Source: Microvirga lotononidis
Lineage (GTDB): Bacteria > Pseudomonadota > Alphaproteobacteria > Rhizobiales > Beijerinckiaceae
Direction of reading: 5' to 3'
Length of the DNA: 64,000 bases
Assembly: GCF_034627025.1 (NCBI RefSeq)
Contig: NZ_CP141050.1
Location: 935,001-999,000, forward strand
In this document: piece after piece, positions 25,803 to 34,562 of the stretch
Position numbering within the stretch: the first letter of the stretch is position 1
How the letters are laid out: each line of letters starts with the position of its first letter
Made by a program: the position numbers and the translations under genes
The notes under the pieces: generated by a model
Database searches by the model: none
What the model saw: the letters and a program-made list of their open reading frames with translations, nothing else
What the model was told of the DNA's origin: nothing

Positions 25803-26389
25803 GAGGAGAATCCTTAGGGCGAGAAAATCTTGAGGCAGATTATGGAGAGGCGGGAAAGAAAGACTATGACAAAGATGCAACACCGCTCCAGTTTAGCGCC
25901 TGCTTGTTGAGGCCTAGGCTGCAACTATGCTTACCGAGACGTTAATACTTCGTGGATTTGACAGGGTGGGGACCGTATGCCCTATTGGTTCTGTTTTCGG
26001 ACACTCCGAAGCAGAGGAGAACTAACCCTGCCCCGCAACGGGCAGGGTTTTTTGCGTCTGGAGTGTGGTCTCGCACCTCTACTTGGGCGGCTTATAAATC
26101 CCGGTACCCGCGCCGCCGCTTCACCTGGGTGATAGCCTCAAGCGCCTGTCCGGCCTCGACCTCGTCGGCGAATTCCTCAGCTTAGGCGCTGTTCGGCAGC
26201 CTGGTGACTTTGCCGACCGTGCCTCGTTGTGCTCGGAGGAACTCGCCGCAGCGGGCTGGTATGGCGACTGGGTTTCAATTGGCACACTTCGCCCTCTTAG
26301 GCATCGGGACAAGAATTGCTCCGAGACATCGTGTCATCGGGGACGGCTCTTGTTCTGCCCCTCCTCACCCCGTCCGCTTGGGTGGAGTC
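25803..26389. other. Intergenic stretch with an orphan terminator
   Basis: Carries the porin promoter. A second strong terminator sits at 26026-26053 reading on the plus strand: CCCTGCCC, 6-base loop, GGGCAGGG, then six T. No plus-strand gene precedes it, so a short transcript might end here. Fragments that resemble a degraded minus-strand gene (26100-26190) are interrupted by stops. Confidence 0.5.
26026..26053 (+). terminator. Intrinsic terminator with no gene upstream
   Basis: Perfect 8-bp GC stem CCCTGCCC/GGGCAGGG followed by TTTTTT. The plus-strand region before it (25884-26020) has no coding frame, so it may end a small RNA. Confidence 0.6.
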
Positions 26390-27043
26390 TCAGTGATCTG
26401 AGATGTCCGAAGCGCGCGACGAGAGCCTACGGACCGGGAAATCCGCCACCGGCTCCCTGGTCTGCTCGCCCGTGGTCACAGAAACCCAGGCGCGCGGGTT
26501 GGCTCGCGACTGGCGCGACAGATACGTGTAGCCCGTCTGCGACATAGTTCGCAGAGTGTCCGTCCGGCTGTCGAGAACATAGTCCCCCTTGTCCGTGACC
26601 GCAGTCAGGACCAGATGCCACTCGCCCTGTGGCGTGAGCGCTGCTGTCAACAGCAGCGCCGCCGACGGCCAGCCGCGCTCGATCAACAGCTTGCGCTTCA
26701 GCAGCGCATAATCTTCGCAGTCCCCGCGGCCGGTCGTCGGCAAGCTCCAGACATCTTCCTTTCCCCATTGCTCGCGGTCGGACATTTCTTCGACCGACCT
26801 GTTGACGGTGAGGTTGATCTGCTGAAGTTCGCTCATGCGTTGGGCCGTCACAGCAACCTGCCTGACGGAAGGACCGGCGGGCCTGCATTCGGACGGGTGG
26901 CGGCGGCAGAACTCATTAAAGCCATGGAGCGGTTCCTGGTCGCTTTGGGCGAACGTTGGACTTGCTAATGAGCACAATGAGAGAGCGGCAAAGACCGAGA
27001 ACATGCGGCCATGCAACATCGCCAAAATCCCTGAACCATTCAT
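26390..27043 (-). CDS. Exported transglutaminase-like cysteine protease (BTLCP, PF06035)
   Basis: 217 residues from ATG 27043, with a signal peptide ending in SPTFAQ. The catalytic triad of the bacterial transglutaminase-like cysteine peptidase family is visible: Cys in TTGRGDCEDYALLKRKLL, His in GEWHLVLTA and Asp in YVLDSRTD. The family includes LapG, which cuts surface adhesins when c-di-GMP is low. No adhesin or LapD homologue is adjacent, so the substrate is unknown. Upstream in-frame codons to 27169 lack a signal and were excluded. Confidence 0.85.
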   Translation of the reverse strand: MNGSGILAMLHGRMFSVFAALSLCSLASPTFAQSDQEPLHGFNEFCRRHPSECRPAGPSVRQVAVTAQRMSELQQINLTVNRSVEEMSDREQWGKEDVWSLPTTGRGDCEDYALLKRKLLIERGWPSAALLLTAALTPQGEWHLVLTAVTDKGDYVLDSRTDTLRTMSQTGYTYLSRQSRANPRAWVSVTTGEQTREPVADFPVRRLSSRASDISDH

Positions 27044-27214
27044 CGAATAAAGATCACCCGCACGCATGCGGCCCGGCGCTCCCTTCGTGACAGGAAGGCG
27101 GGCGGAGGCCCCTCTCTCCGCCCGCGCGTCTCTACCTGGCGTGAGGACATCCGGCTCATGTAATTGCACAGAGCCGTCCTATCCGCCTCATCGCGATCGG
27201 GAGACGCAAGTTCA

Positions 27215-27544
27215 TCAGCGGGTTTCTTTCCAGGCTTTGTTGGCACCGGAGTGTAGCTTGCCGTTCGTCCCAGTCGCAGCACCGCTTGCGCCAAGAGTCG
27301 AGTTTGTCGTGCCGGTGGCACTCCTGTTGGAGGGCAGAAGCACGGTACCGGTCGTATCCGACTTGGCCCCGTTCAGAGCCTTGTTGGCTCCAGAATGCAG
27401 GGCGCCATTGGTCCCGGTCGCAGCACCGCTCGATCCAAGGGTGGAGTTGGTTGTCCCATGAGCGCTCTGGGCCAACGCGGCGGACACGATCCCGCAGGCG
27501 AAACCAGCGGCCATCACACTGATACTGATCTGCTTCTTCAACAC
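27215..27544 (-). CDS. Exported protein with a duplicated 27-residue repeat
   Basis: Starts at GTG 27544, seven bases after GAGGAG (an ATG at 27559 would overlap that site). Signal peptide VLKKQISISVMAAGFACGIV to ALAQ. The mature part is mainly two near-identical blocks, GTTNSTLGSSGAATGTNGAL and GTTNSTLGASGAATGTNGKL, each followed by HSGANKA. They are separated by a short linker. Low-complexity Gly/Asn/Thr suggests a structural or surface role. No family name. Confidence 0.7.
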   Translation of the reverse strand: MLKKQISISVMAAGFACGIVSAALAQSAHGTTNSTLGSSGAATGTNGALHSGANKALNGAKSDTTGTVLLPSNRSATGTTNSTLGASGAATGTNGKLHSGANKAWKETR

Positions 27545-27897
27545 GAATGATCTCCTCATCTCAAGGTTTCTACTGACGACTCGCGATCACGGCACCAACA
27601 AGCCTCCCCCCCCTCAAGGACGTCGAGTGAGAGGTTCCGGTCTGGAGGCATAGGCAGGTGAGCCGCACCTCTAAAGGAGTAATTCGTCAGGGGTAGGAGA
27701 GGTTTCAGCTTTGCTGGGCAAAAACGGACACGATGGACATTGTAGGAATGGGCTACGTCCACCGAGCGACGGCGGCTGGCCGCAAGAATGCGGATCATGG
27801 CCCAGCCCACGCCTAGTGCCTGCTATCCATTGCTCATCGAGTACCTCCACGGGCATCCCGCCCGGCATCGGCATGTGCAAAGCTTGGTCCAGAGTGC

Positions 27898-28192
27898 TCA
27901 GGCTGTTGGAGCGAGGATCACCTGAGTCCAGCGGGCTTTTGCGATCCAACTCCGGTGTTCCGCGCGAAGGTGCATGGGGCGGCCCACACGATTTGCTCTT
28001 GTAGCTCTTGGCCTGCCCCCTTCCGCCTCCGCGAGCAGATCGCCGAGATCCTCGGCAAGCTGAAGGATCTGCTCGGATCTGGTGGTAAACAGCGACTTCG
28101 CCCGATCCGTCCTCGATCTGAAGCTGGTGCTCGCCGTCTTGTCCCGTGACAGTGATTCGCGTCAGCGTCTTGGTCATCGGGAATCGCGCCAT
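27898..28192 (-). pseudogene. Probable frameshifted small gene
   Basis: From ATG 28192 the frame reads MARFPMTKTLTRITVTGQDG, HQLQIEDGSGEVAVY, then loses coding character. A one-base shift continues in good style as TTRSEQILQLAEDLGDLLAE to a stop at 27898. A single-base change probably broke the gene near 28105. The original would be about 95 residues, a beta-hairpin followed by a helix; the frame of the open reading frame past 28100 is likely spurious. Confidence 0.4.
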
Positions 28193-28630
28193 TGAGTCCT
28201 CTGTGGGGAAAGCTGAACGCGTGGCCCTCAGGCTAGATCCACCTTGACAGAAGGGCATCGGAAGCTTTGCGCCGCGGGATACGAGCCACGCAGGAACGTC
28301 TGGTAGTCCTCTTGGACAAGCGCCGCAGCCAGATATGACGCTGTCTGTAAATCGGCTCCGAAACGTTGACCCCTGCTAGAACAGCCACACCCAGCTGAAC
28401 ATTCGAAACAAACAGCTATAGCAGAGGGGTCACAGGCGGTGCCGGTCGTGACTCCCACTGTGAGAGAAGATCCAAGCCTCTCAGGGGCTTACGCTAGACA
28501 AGTGACAGGGTCCAGGTTCAAAGCCAATTGGATGCTCAGCTATTCGCCCCTTCGGTCTTGTCCCCCCGACCTTATGATGCGAGTTGCATCGTGCGGCATA
28601 TGGGAAGGACGCGGGATCATGCCGATCCTG

Positions 28631-29902
28631 TCAGCGTTTGCCCCCGCCTCCGTTGCCCCCACCATTTCCTCCGCCATTGCCGCCGCCGTTGCCGCCCCCG
28701 CCTGCACCGGAGCCGCCACCGTGATCGCCGCCTCGGCCTGCGCCCTGGTTGCCGCCGCCGCTATTGCCCTTGCCGTTGTTGCCGCCGTCGCCTGAACGAT
28801 TGCCAGATGATCCGCCTTGGCCGTCGCGGCCGCGAGCGGCGCCCGGCGAGGTGTCTTGGCGGGAAGGCCCGAAGCCTCGGTTCGAGTCACGAGGGGTGGC
28901 CCCGCGTCCCCGGGCATCCGCCGGCGTGTTGCGTGAACTGCCGCTATCCTCCCCTTGGGGTGCTCCGCGCGACGTTGGTTTTCCTTCGAGGGACACACCC
29001 TCGATGCCGAGACGTCCTCTCTGATCGGTCACGACAGTCACCACCGCCGGGGCATAGGACCCGACCGGCAGGTTCGCTGAAGGGCTGCCTGCCACCTCGA
29101 GCCCCGACCCGAGGCGCAACCCGTTTCGCGTCCGCTCGACATAGGCCTCGATGGAGAGCCGCCGGACATTCGCCCCCAGGAGATCCCGCTCCCGGGCGGT
29201 TGTAGTCACCTGGAGCGTCTCATTGGCATAAGATCCTTCGAGCACCGCCCGGGTGCCGACGAGCGCAGGATCCACGCCAGTGAGCCTCAATGTCCCGATC
29301 CCAAGGCTGCCGTTACGCGATCTGATCACCTGGCCGGCAACCCTGTCGGGCCCGCCATCCCGCCGCTCGATCAAGCTCGCGACGATCGTTCCGTCCGGCC
29401 GCCGCAACCCAAACACCGCCACGCGGTCGCCGCGCTGCCACGGGCCTGAGGCGCCCAGCGCCTGCATGGAGACGGTCTGACCGAGCACTGTCAGAGTCGT
29501 CCTGCTTCTCGTCTGAATCGGGCCGGCAACCTCGCTGGTCACATCAATCTGCCGGGTCGCCAGCACGCCGTTGCGGTTTTCGGCGACCACCCGCACCACC
29601 TGACCGATCTTGAGGTCGGCTGCTGTGCGCGGCTGCCCGTCGATCCGCACTGACACGTCCGGCGCATAGTTCACATGCTGGCCGTTGACGATGATGCTGC
29701 CGAAGCCGCGGATGCGGCCCATCATGCCCGTGCCGCCGATGCCCCGGTCGCCGTCCTGATCGTCGGCCACGACCCCAGTGCCGCCGATGCCGCGGTCCTG
29801 ACCGTTCTGACCCCACGCAAGACTCAGCGAGGCGACAAGCAGAGTCAGTGCTACGAGCCAGTGGGCATGGGCTCGTGCGAGCGAAGCGGCGTGATCCTTC
29901 AC
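28631..29902 (-). CDS. Exported DUF5666 protein with Gly-rich tail
   Basis: Starts at GTG 29902, which overlaps the stop of the preceding DUF6502 gene by 4 bases (GTGA), so translation is coupled. A signal peptide (HWLVALTLLVASLSLAWG) is followed by a twice-repeated DRGIGGTG motif. Next come at least three repeated beta-domains of the DUF5666 type (GFGSIIVNGQHVNYAPDVSV, GPIQTRSRTTLTVLGQTVSM, GPDRVAGQVIRSRNGSLGIG). The last 100 residues are low-complexity Gly/Asn/Arg, ending in GGGGKR. DUF5666 is a small OB-like beta-barrel of unknown ligand. DUF6502 and DUF5666 genes pair often in Alphaproteobacteria, as I recall. Confidence 0.85.
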   Translation of the reverse strand: MKDHAASLARAHAHWLVALTLLVASLSLAWGQNGQDRGIGGTGVVADDQDGDRGIGGTGMMGRIRGFGSIIVNGQHVNYAPDVSVRIDGQPRTAADLKIGQVVRVVAENRNGVLATRQIDVTSEVAGPIQTRSRTTLTVLGQTVSMQALGASGPWQRGDRVAVFGLRRPDGTIVASLIERRDGGPDRVAGQVIRSRNGSLGIGTLRLTGVDPALVGTRAVLEGSYANETLQVTTTARERDLLGANVRRLSIEAYVERTRNGLRLGSGLEVAGSPSANLPVGSYAPAVVTVVTDQRGRLGIEGVSLEGKPTSRGAPQGEDSGSSRNTPADARGRGATPRDSNRGFGPSRQDTSPGAARGRDGQGGSSGNRSGDGGNNGKGNSGGGNQGAGRGGDHGGGSGAGGGGNGGGNGGGNGGGNGGGGKR

Positions 29903-30768
29903 GTCCTGGAGTCCTTGTCGTTGGTATCGGTGGATGTCGCTGGCGCGGATGGAGGCACGACCTCTTCGGAATAGACGTAAACGCCGAAATTCCAGCGCCA
30001 TTGCCCCGGGGGAGCCTTGTCGCTGGCGGCGTGGGCTTCACGGTTCAGCGTGTGGAGAGCCTCCATGGCCACGTCGCGGGAGCGCCGCTGCAGCTGCTCG
30101 GCCAGTTCCTTCGTCAGGCCATCGTAGTGGACGGCGCGTTCGAGAAAGGGAGGAGATTGGGCCTCCACGTTCGCGACCGCGGCGGCGATGTGGTCGTGCA
30201 GGTTGCGCCCCAGATAGTAGAGCTGCTGGTCCTCTCCGCCGTGGGGCACGTAGGCCGCCTCGGCCAGCACGGCGCGATCCTCGTCGTCCAGCACCACCAG
30301 CTTGCGGTCGAGCCACTCGTCCAGCACGGCGCGCGGCCGCACGTCGCGCGTGACCGAGGCGACGAGGCGCTCGAAGGACGGCTGCGATGGTTCAGCCATG
30401 CGGGGGAGAGGCAGGGGACGCCTGTCGGGGCCGGTGAAGTCCGGGTCGGCAAGCCAGCGGGCCAGAATGCGGCTCGTCTGCGAGACCGTTGCCGGCACCG
30501 CGTTGACCGGGGCTCCCGCGCCCCGCAGCCGGCGCACCTCCTTACGGTGGATGCCCGTCAGCAGGCTGACGCGGCTGTCCGTCTGGTCCTTGCCCGGGAG
30601 GACGAAGTCGTACTCGGCGACGTTCACGTAAAGCTCGCGCAGCAGCTCCGACAGCATGGGGAACGTGATCCCGCTCCGGATCAGGAGCCGCACGAGGGGG
30701 CGAAGCAGGCGCGCCAGAGGCGCATGCAGCTTGGCTGGATCGGGTGAGCAGGGGGCATCGCCGGACAT
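29899..30768 (-). CDS. DUF6502 family protein, probable HTH regulator
   Basis: 289 residues. The N-terminal third has LRPLVRLLIRSGITFPMLSE, VAEYDFVLPGKDQTDSRVS and LLTGIHRKEVRRLRG, the DUF6502 hallmark. The DSRVSLLTGIHRKEVRRLR stretch reads as a helix-turn-helix. The rest is a helical domain. No signal peptide or membrane segment, so cytoplasmic. First gene of the DUF6502-DUF5666 operon, divergent from the Gly-rich protein at 30892. The two palindromes in that gap make autoregulation likely. Confidence 0.8.
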   Translation of the reverse strand: MSGDAPCSPDPAKLHAPLARLLRPLVRLLIRSGITFPMLSELLRELYVNVAEYDFVLPGKDQTDSRVSLLTGIHRKEVRRLRGAGAPVNAVPATVSQTSRILARWLADPDFTGPDRRPLPLPRMAEPSQPSFERLVASVTRDVRPRAVLDEWLDRKLVVLDDEDRAVLAEAAYVPHGGEDQQLYYLGRNLHDHIAAAVANVEAQSPPFLERAVHYDGLTKELAEQLQRRSRDVAMEALHTLNREAHAASDKAPPGQWRWNFGVYVYSEEVVPPSAPATSTDTNDKDSRT

Positions 30769-30792
30769 AACGTCTAACTAGGCCGATCAGCC

Positions 30793-30838
30793 GTGGGAAG
30801 CAATCCCACACCGCTGTTGACGTGGGAAAATTTCTCAC
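30793..30838. promoter_or_regulatory. Paired 17-bp palindromic operators
   Basis: GTGGGAAGCAATCCCAC at 30793-30809 and GTGGGAAAATTTCTCAC at 30822-30838. Both fit GTGGGAANNNNTYCYCAC, with centres 29 bp apart. They lie between the DUF6502 operon and the divergent Gly-rich gene, so one regulator could control both. The DUF6502 protein is the obvious candidate. Confidence 0.65.
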
Positions 30839-30891
30839 ATAGTTCTTCAGGCAAGGGGCTCACAGGCTCACATGTTTTGGAAGGAAACCTC

Positions 30892-31653
30892 ATGACACGA
30901 CGTCTTACTCTCACTGTCTCTGCTTTCGCCTTGGGTCTCGCCATCGGCTTGCAACCGCTGTCGCTCGATCTGACCTCCTTCAAGCTTGAAAAGGCGCAGG
31001 CCCAGGCCAAAGGTGGCGACGGCGGTGGAAACGGGGGTGGAAACGGCGGCGGTGGCGGAAACGGCAACTCCGGTAGCGGCGGCGGCAACTCTGGCGGCCA
31101 TGGCGGCGGCTCCGGCGGACATTCCGGCGGCGAGTCGCGCGGTGGTGGCGCCGAGAACTCCCGCGGCGGCGCCAGCGGCCGCAGCACGGGGCCCAACGAT
31201 GCAGCCTCGAAGGGTCAGGCCAGGGCCGAGCAGGCGCACAGCACCCGCGATGCCAAGCGCGAGGCCAGGGAAGCCGAAACGCCCATCTCCTCCGGCGCGA
31301 AGAAAGCAGCCTCCAGCGCTAAAACCATCGGCCTCGACACCGCCAGGCTCGGCCGAATGAACGCGGTGAATGCCTCGGCGACGGCCCGTCGGAATGCGGC
31401 GCCGAATTCGACGGTCGGGTTGATCGCCGCCTATGAGAAGGCACTGACGCTCGGCCCGAATGTCGAGGACGAAATCACCGACGCGGAGATCACCGCAGCC
31501 GCCACCGCTTTGGCGGCGCTGTCGAAGCCAGGCGTGCCGGAAGAGCCCGTCAAGGTACTCAACCAGAGGCTCGGGCTCAAGATCGATCCGGAATCCGCGG
31601 CGTTCGATCAGATCGTCGATGAGGCCCGCGAGATCCAGGCTGCACGGCAGTAA
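30892..31653 (+). CDS. Exported Gly-rich protein
   Basis: 253 residues from ATG 30892, preceded by AAGGAAA. Signal-like N-terminus (MTRRLTLTVSAFALGLAIGL). A stretch of about 90 residues is Gly/Asn/Ser-rich, like the tail of the DUF5666 protein across the divergent promoter. The C-terminal half is helical (ARLGRMNAVNASATARRNAA, then LIAAYEKALTLGPNVEDEIT). Shared composition and shared operators suggest it acts with the DUF5666 protein, perhaps in the envelope. Function unknown. Confidence 0.75.
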   Translation: MTRRLTLTVSAFALGLAIGLQPLSLDLTSFKLEKAQAQAKGGDGGGNGGGNGGGGGNGNSGSGGGNSGGHGGGSGGHSGGESRGGGAENSRGGASGRSTGPNDAASKGQARAEQAHSTRDAKREAREAETPISSGAKKAASSAKTIGLDTARLGRMNAVNASATARRNAAPNSTVGLIAAYEKALTLGPNVEDEITDAEITAAATALAALSKPGVPEEPVKVLNQRLGLKIDPESAAFDQIVDEAREIQAARQ

Positions 31654-31774
31654 CACGCGCGGCGTCCTGCCGCCGACCGGCGGCAGGACGCGTCATCCAT
31701 CACGTTCCATCCTACGCAGTTGAGCTCACATGCAGGGATCCATTCATCACAGTCGAACCGTCGGGAGAGCGCCC

Positions 31775-32158
31775 ATGCAGACCGTCCGCGGCCACCGCGT
31801 TCTCATCGTTGAAGACGAGACCCTGGTGTCGATGCTGATCGAGGACATGGTGGGTGATTGCGGCGGATACGTCGTCGGCCCTGCCGCCACTTTCGAACAG
31901 GCTATTGCGATTGCGCTAGATGAGGATCTCGACCTCGCCATCCTGGACGTCAATGTGGCCGGTCTCGTGGTTTATCCTGTGGCCGATATCCTGCGTCACC
32001 GCGGCATCCCGTTCATGTTCGTGACAGGCTACGATTCCAGTGTGATCCCTGAGCGTTACCGGCACACTTGCGTGCTCTCCAAGCCATTCTCGCACCAGAC
32101 CTTCAGCGATACAGTGGGGAATGTTCTGGCAAGCATGATTGCGGAGCGGGCCATTTAG
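31775..32158 (+). CDS. Single-domain response regulator
   Basis: 127 residues from ATG 31775, preceded by GGGAGAG. Receiver motifs intact: HRVLIVEDETLVSMLIEDMV (acidic pair ED), LDLAILDVNVAG (phospho-Asp), FVTGYD and CVLSKPF (Lys). No output domain. Related receivers in this group act downstream of HWE kinases or shuttle phosphate. Unlike the 12723 and 23858 receivers, this one can be phosphorylated. Confidence 0.88.
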   Translation: MQTVRGHRVLIVEDETLVSMLIEDMVGDCGGYVVGPAATFEQAIAIALDEDLDLAILDVNVAGLVVYPVADILRHRGIPFMFVTGYDSSVIPERYRHTCVLSKPFSHQTFSDTVGNVLASMIAERAI

Positions 32159-32339
32159 CGGAAGACAAGGTGACCTCGCCCAACTTCGTAGGTCCGCTGG
32201 AGCCTGCGGCAGCGAGGCTTGTTGGCTGTTTCAAGACAAGCAGGGCCATCGGGCTCTTCTGTCCTTGGCCCGCTGGAGAGCGAGGCAAGATAAGCCAGAG
32301 ACCGGCGCCCCCCTGCGGTCGCAGGATCTGCCAGTCGAG

Positions 32340-32577
32340 CGACGCCGGCGACTGGGGCTTGTGAGCGGGTTGACCCGGCAGTGCCTAGCAGCCGAGGCCG
32401 GGCTTGGCCATGTGGACTGGTGCTCGGCATCGAGGTCTCGCGCCTGGCGCGCTCTTGCCGCGACTGGCATCAACGCTTGGAAATGTGCGCGCTCGTTGAC
32501 ATGCTGATCGGTGACGCGGGCCGCATCTACGACTCCAGCACCTACAATCCGCTGGCCAACGGCCGAATGGCTGCTTA
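32340..32577 (+). pseudogene. Serine recombinase fragment, frameshifted
   Basis: Reads CLAAEAGLGHV in one frame and GLVLGIEVSRLARSCRDWHQ, RLEMCALVDMLIGDAGRIYD in the next. The GHV/GLVLGIEVSRLARS block is typical of large serine recombinases of the resolvase superfamily. A single missing base after GGCCATGT breaks it, and the N-terminal catalytic serine region and everything after the catalytic domain are gone. A relic of an integrated element. Confidence 0.65.
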
Positions 32578-32811
32578 GGTGCCGTTCGCCATGGCGGTGC
32601 GCTTGGCGGCGGTGCTCCGGCTGGGGAGCGTAATGGCAATTGGAGAGGCGGCCGTTGTAGTCAAGTCCGCAATCCGAGGCAAAGACGGCAGGCTTGGCAC
32701 GACTATTGGGCAGCCAAGTGGGCACAAAGCAGCACCCTGCCAGACATTCCCGACATCAGTGGGGGCTAGAGACCCTATGGCCGCAATCGTGAGCCAGAAT
32801 GCAGATCGCGC

Positions 32812-33060
32812 TTATGCACTCCAGGCGTCATACTGCGTTGTTCTCGCGGTCAGCTCTTCGAATGGCTCGACATAGGCAAGCGTTACTCTGACTTGTTGCG
32901 CCATGTCAGCCTCAATGCCATCGAACTGCTCAAGCAGGTGTGCATTTGCCCTGAGCTGATCAAGGGTTTGGATATTCTCTCGCCGCAGCACCTCCCAGGC
33001 GATAGGAGGCAGATAGAGACCGTCAATCGGTCCTGCGCAGGTGTCATAGAAATGGGGCAT
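32812..33060 (-). CDS. Hypothetical protein, 82 residues
   Basis: MPHFYDTCAGPIDGLYLPPI, then LDQLRANAHLLEQFDGIEAD and MAQQVRVTLAYVEPFEELT. Small soluble protein, two helices predicted. Not recognised. Composition and start are plausible. Confidence 0.5.
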   Translation of the reverse strand: MPHFYDTCAGPIDGLYLPPIAWEVLRRENIQTLDQLRANAHLLEQFDGIEADMAQQVRVTLAYVEPFEELTARTTQYDAWSA

Positions 33061-33248
33061 AGGAAGCTCCTAAGCCTTGCCGGCAGGAGCACGCGCATCT
33101 CTCACCAGCAATTTCGTATTATACACCGTTGCCGACGATACAACCAATAGAATTCCATCAGGGGTTGCCAGGAACTAGCAGCCCCTGCTTGACATTGTGC
33201 GGTTGAGGCCGCGGCTATACGTACCAGCTCCTGAAATTATGCCTCTCG

Positions 33249-33440
33249 CTAACGCTCTAGCCGCGAGTTGTTGGCCTGAACCTTTCTCTCCTCTTCCTCT
33301 GCCAGCCTCTCAAGGCGCTCGACGGTCTTGAGAAGTTGCTCGCGCGCCTCGTTGACCGAGAGCTTCTGGACCATGGTCCGGATCTCCAGCGCCTGGCGGC
33401 GGTACTCTGCCGCTTGGTCATGATGGGGATGCTTCGGCAT
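33249..33440 (-). CDS. Small helical protein, EYRRQALEIR type
   Basis: 63 residues. QAAEYRRQALEIRTMVQKLS and LLKTVERLERLAEEEERKVQ. Same two-helix plan as the protein at 23531-23737, with the AEYR start and the LAEEEE end. Function unknown. Confidence 0.6.
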   Translation of the reverse strand: MPKHPHHDQAAEYRRQALEIRTMVQKLSVNEAREQLLKTVERLERLAEEEERKVQANNSRLER

Positions 33441-33675
33441 GGCCTACGGCCTCCAACCAAGCCCAGATGATACCCTACAGCCGAACGGGGAACGCTTGCG
33501 CGGCTGGGCAGACCCCAGATGGGCTGGCGATGGAGCCTCACGGCTAGGGCAGTCCTACGGACCAAGCCATGGGAGGCAGCGGACCTAGAATAGCGGGTCG
33601 GGCTGGTGCTTCAAAGCTCTCCTTTAGTTTACTCGTGGCCCAGGTTTCCAGAGAAGCGCAGCCTCCATCAGCGTT

Positions 33676-33903
33676 CTACGAGGCTCGTGAGCTCTTCTGA
33701 CACTGCTCAAGGCTCTGTTTGGCGTCGTCCATCATCAGGTGCCGGTGCCACTCCACATCCCGCTCAATGAGCTGCCTGCGCTCTGGACCACGCAAAGCCG
33801 GATACCAGCCCGAGCGCTCAAGCGTCTCGCGCAGCATTGCACGAGCCCTGACCTCGATCTCCTTGTCATGCAGTGCTGTCACCATCTGCCTCACCAGAAT
33901 CAC
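33676..33903 (-). CDS. Hypothetical protein, 75 residues
   Basis: EIEVRARAMLRETLERSGWY, then PERRQLIERDVEWHRHLMMD. Helix-rich and charged. Start uncertain: GTG 33903 or ATG 33885 (MVTALHDKEI). Not recognised. Confidence 0.45.
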   Translation of the reverse strand: MILVRQMVTALHDKEIEVRARAMLRETLERSGWYPALRGPERRQLIERDVEWHRHLMMDDAKQSLEQCQKSSRAS

Positions 33904-34440
33904 GATCTGGGCACATGGTAGCCAGCCTCTGACTCAACCGGAATCCCCCTCCGCGGCTACAGGCCATCTTCGACGCACCCGAAGACGGTCACCGGATGGT
34001 GACTTCTGGATGGATCTCGTGGCAGAGGCCGAGCTGGTTTATAGGGCTGAGCGGGCTGCGGAGATCATCGCGATTGGGACGCCGGCGAAAAAGATCAGCA
34101 TGAGCCAAATGATCGGGTTTCGCTGCCAGCCCTTAACTCGTCCTAATGAGCCAACAGCCTGTCACAGGCTCAGTAGAGCGCCCAAGAACGCTACCACATT
34201 ATTAAATATCATGTTTCCAGTGAGACAGGCCGGGATCAGCTCGCAAGGGAACTGTCATATCTGGACGCTCCCTGCCGGCAAGGGTTTTACGGCGCGGGGC
34301 TATCTGTGTCCTTGATAAGGGAACCTGGAGCGCCCGCGACCAGCGCGTGCCCTTGGTTGCCCATATCTAGCACACTGCCGCAGACGATTACGGGCGAAGT
34401 TCACTGAACAGTAAAGGTCCGGAGTGGCCAAGCAGTGAAG
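33904..34440. other. Intergenic stretch holding an IS1111 right-end relic
   Basis: No gene. The only recognisable item is the 37-bp IS end relic at 34254-34290. Frames overlapping it have no start signals. Confidence 0.4.
34254..34290 (-). repeat. Right-end relic of the 15325-16700 IS1111-type element
   Basis: TGTCATATCTGGACGCTCCC, then TGCCGGCAAGGGTTTT, is the reverse complement of the IS right end (AAAACCCTTGCCGGCAGGGA, then GCGTCCACATATGACA) with one internal mismatch. Neither a transposase nor the left end is present. Confidence 0.7.
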
Positions 34441-34562
34441 TCCATTCGCTTTTCGGCTCGAACGACCTCACTGGCACTCTGGTAATCGCCCGAGGCGACA
34501 AGGGAGGCAATGAAGGCGCTCAGCTCGGCCGTGAGGGAGATATTTTGCGAAATACGTTTGCC
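34441..34562 (-). pseudogene. ParD-type antitoxin relic
   Basis: Reads GKRISQNISLTAELSAFIAS, then LVASGDYQSASEVVRAEKRM. The ribbon-helix-helix N-terminal half of ParD is clear. The ATG just upstream is in another frame, and the usual C-terminal tail after EVVRAALRL is replaced. Gene broken at both ends; no parE. Confidence 0.6.

Noticed and set aside
28228..28458. 76-codon minus-strand frame
   Set aside because: The end (ADLQTASYLAAALVQEDYQT) looks plausible but the start is Cys/Gly-rich and lacks a ribosome binding site; I could not decide, so left it out.
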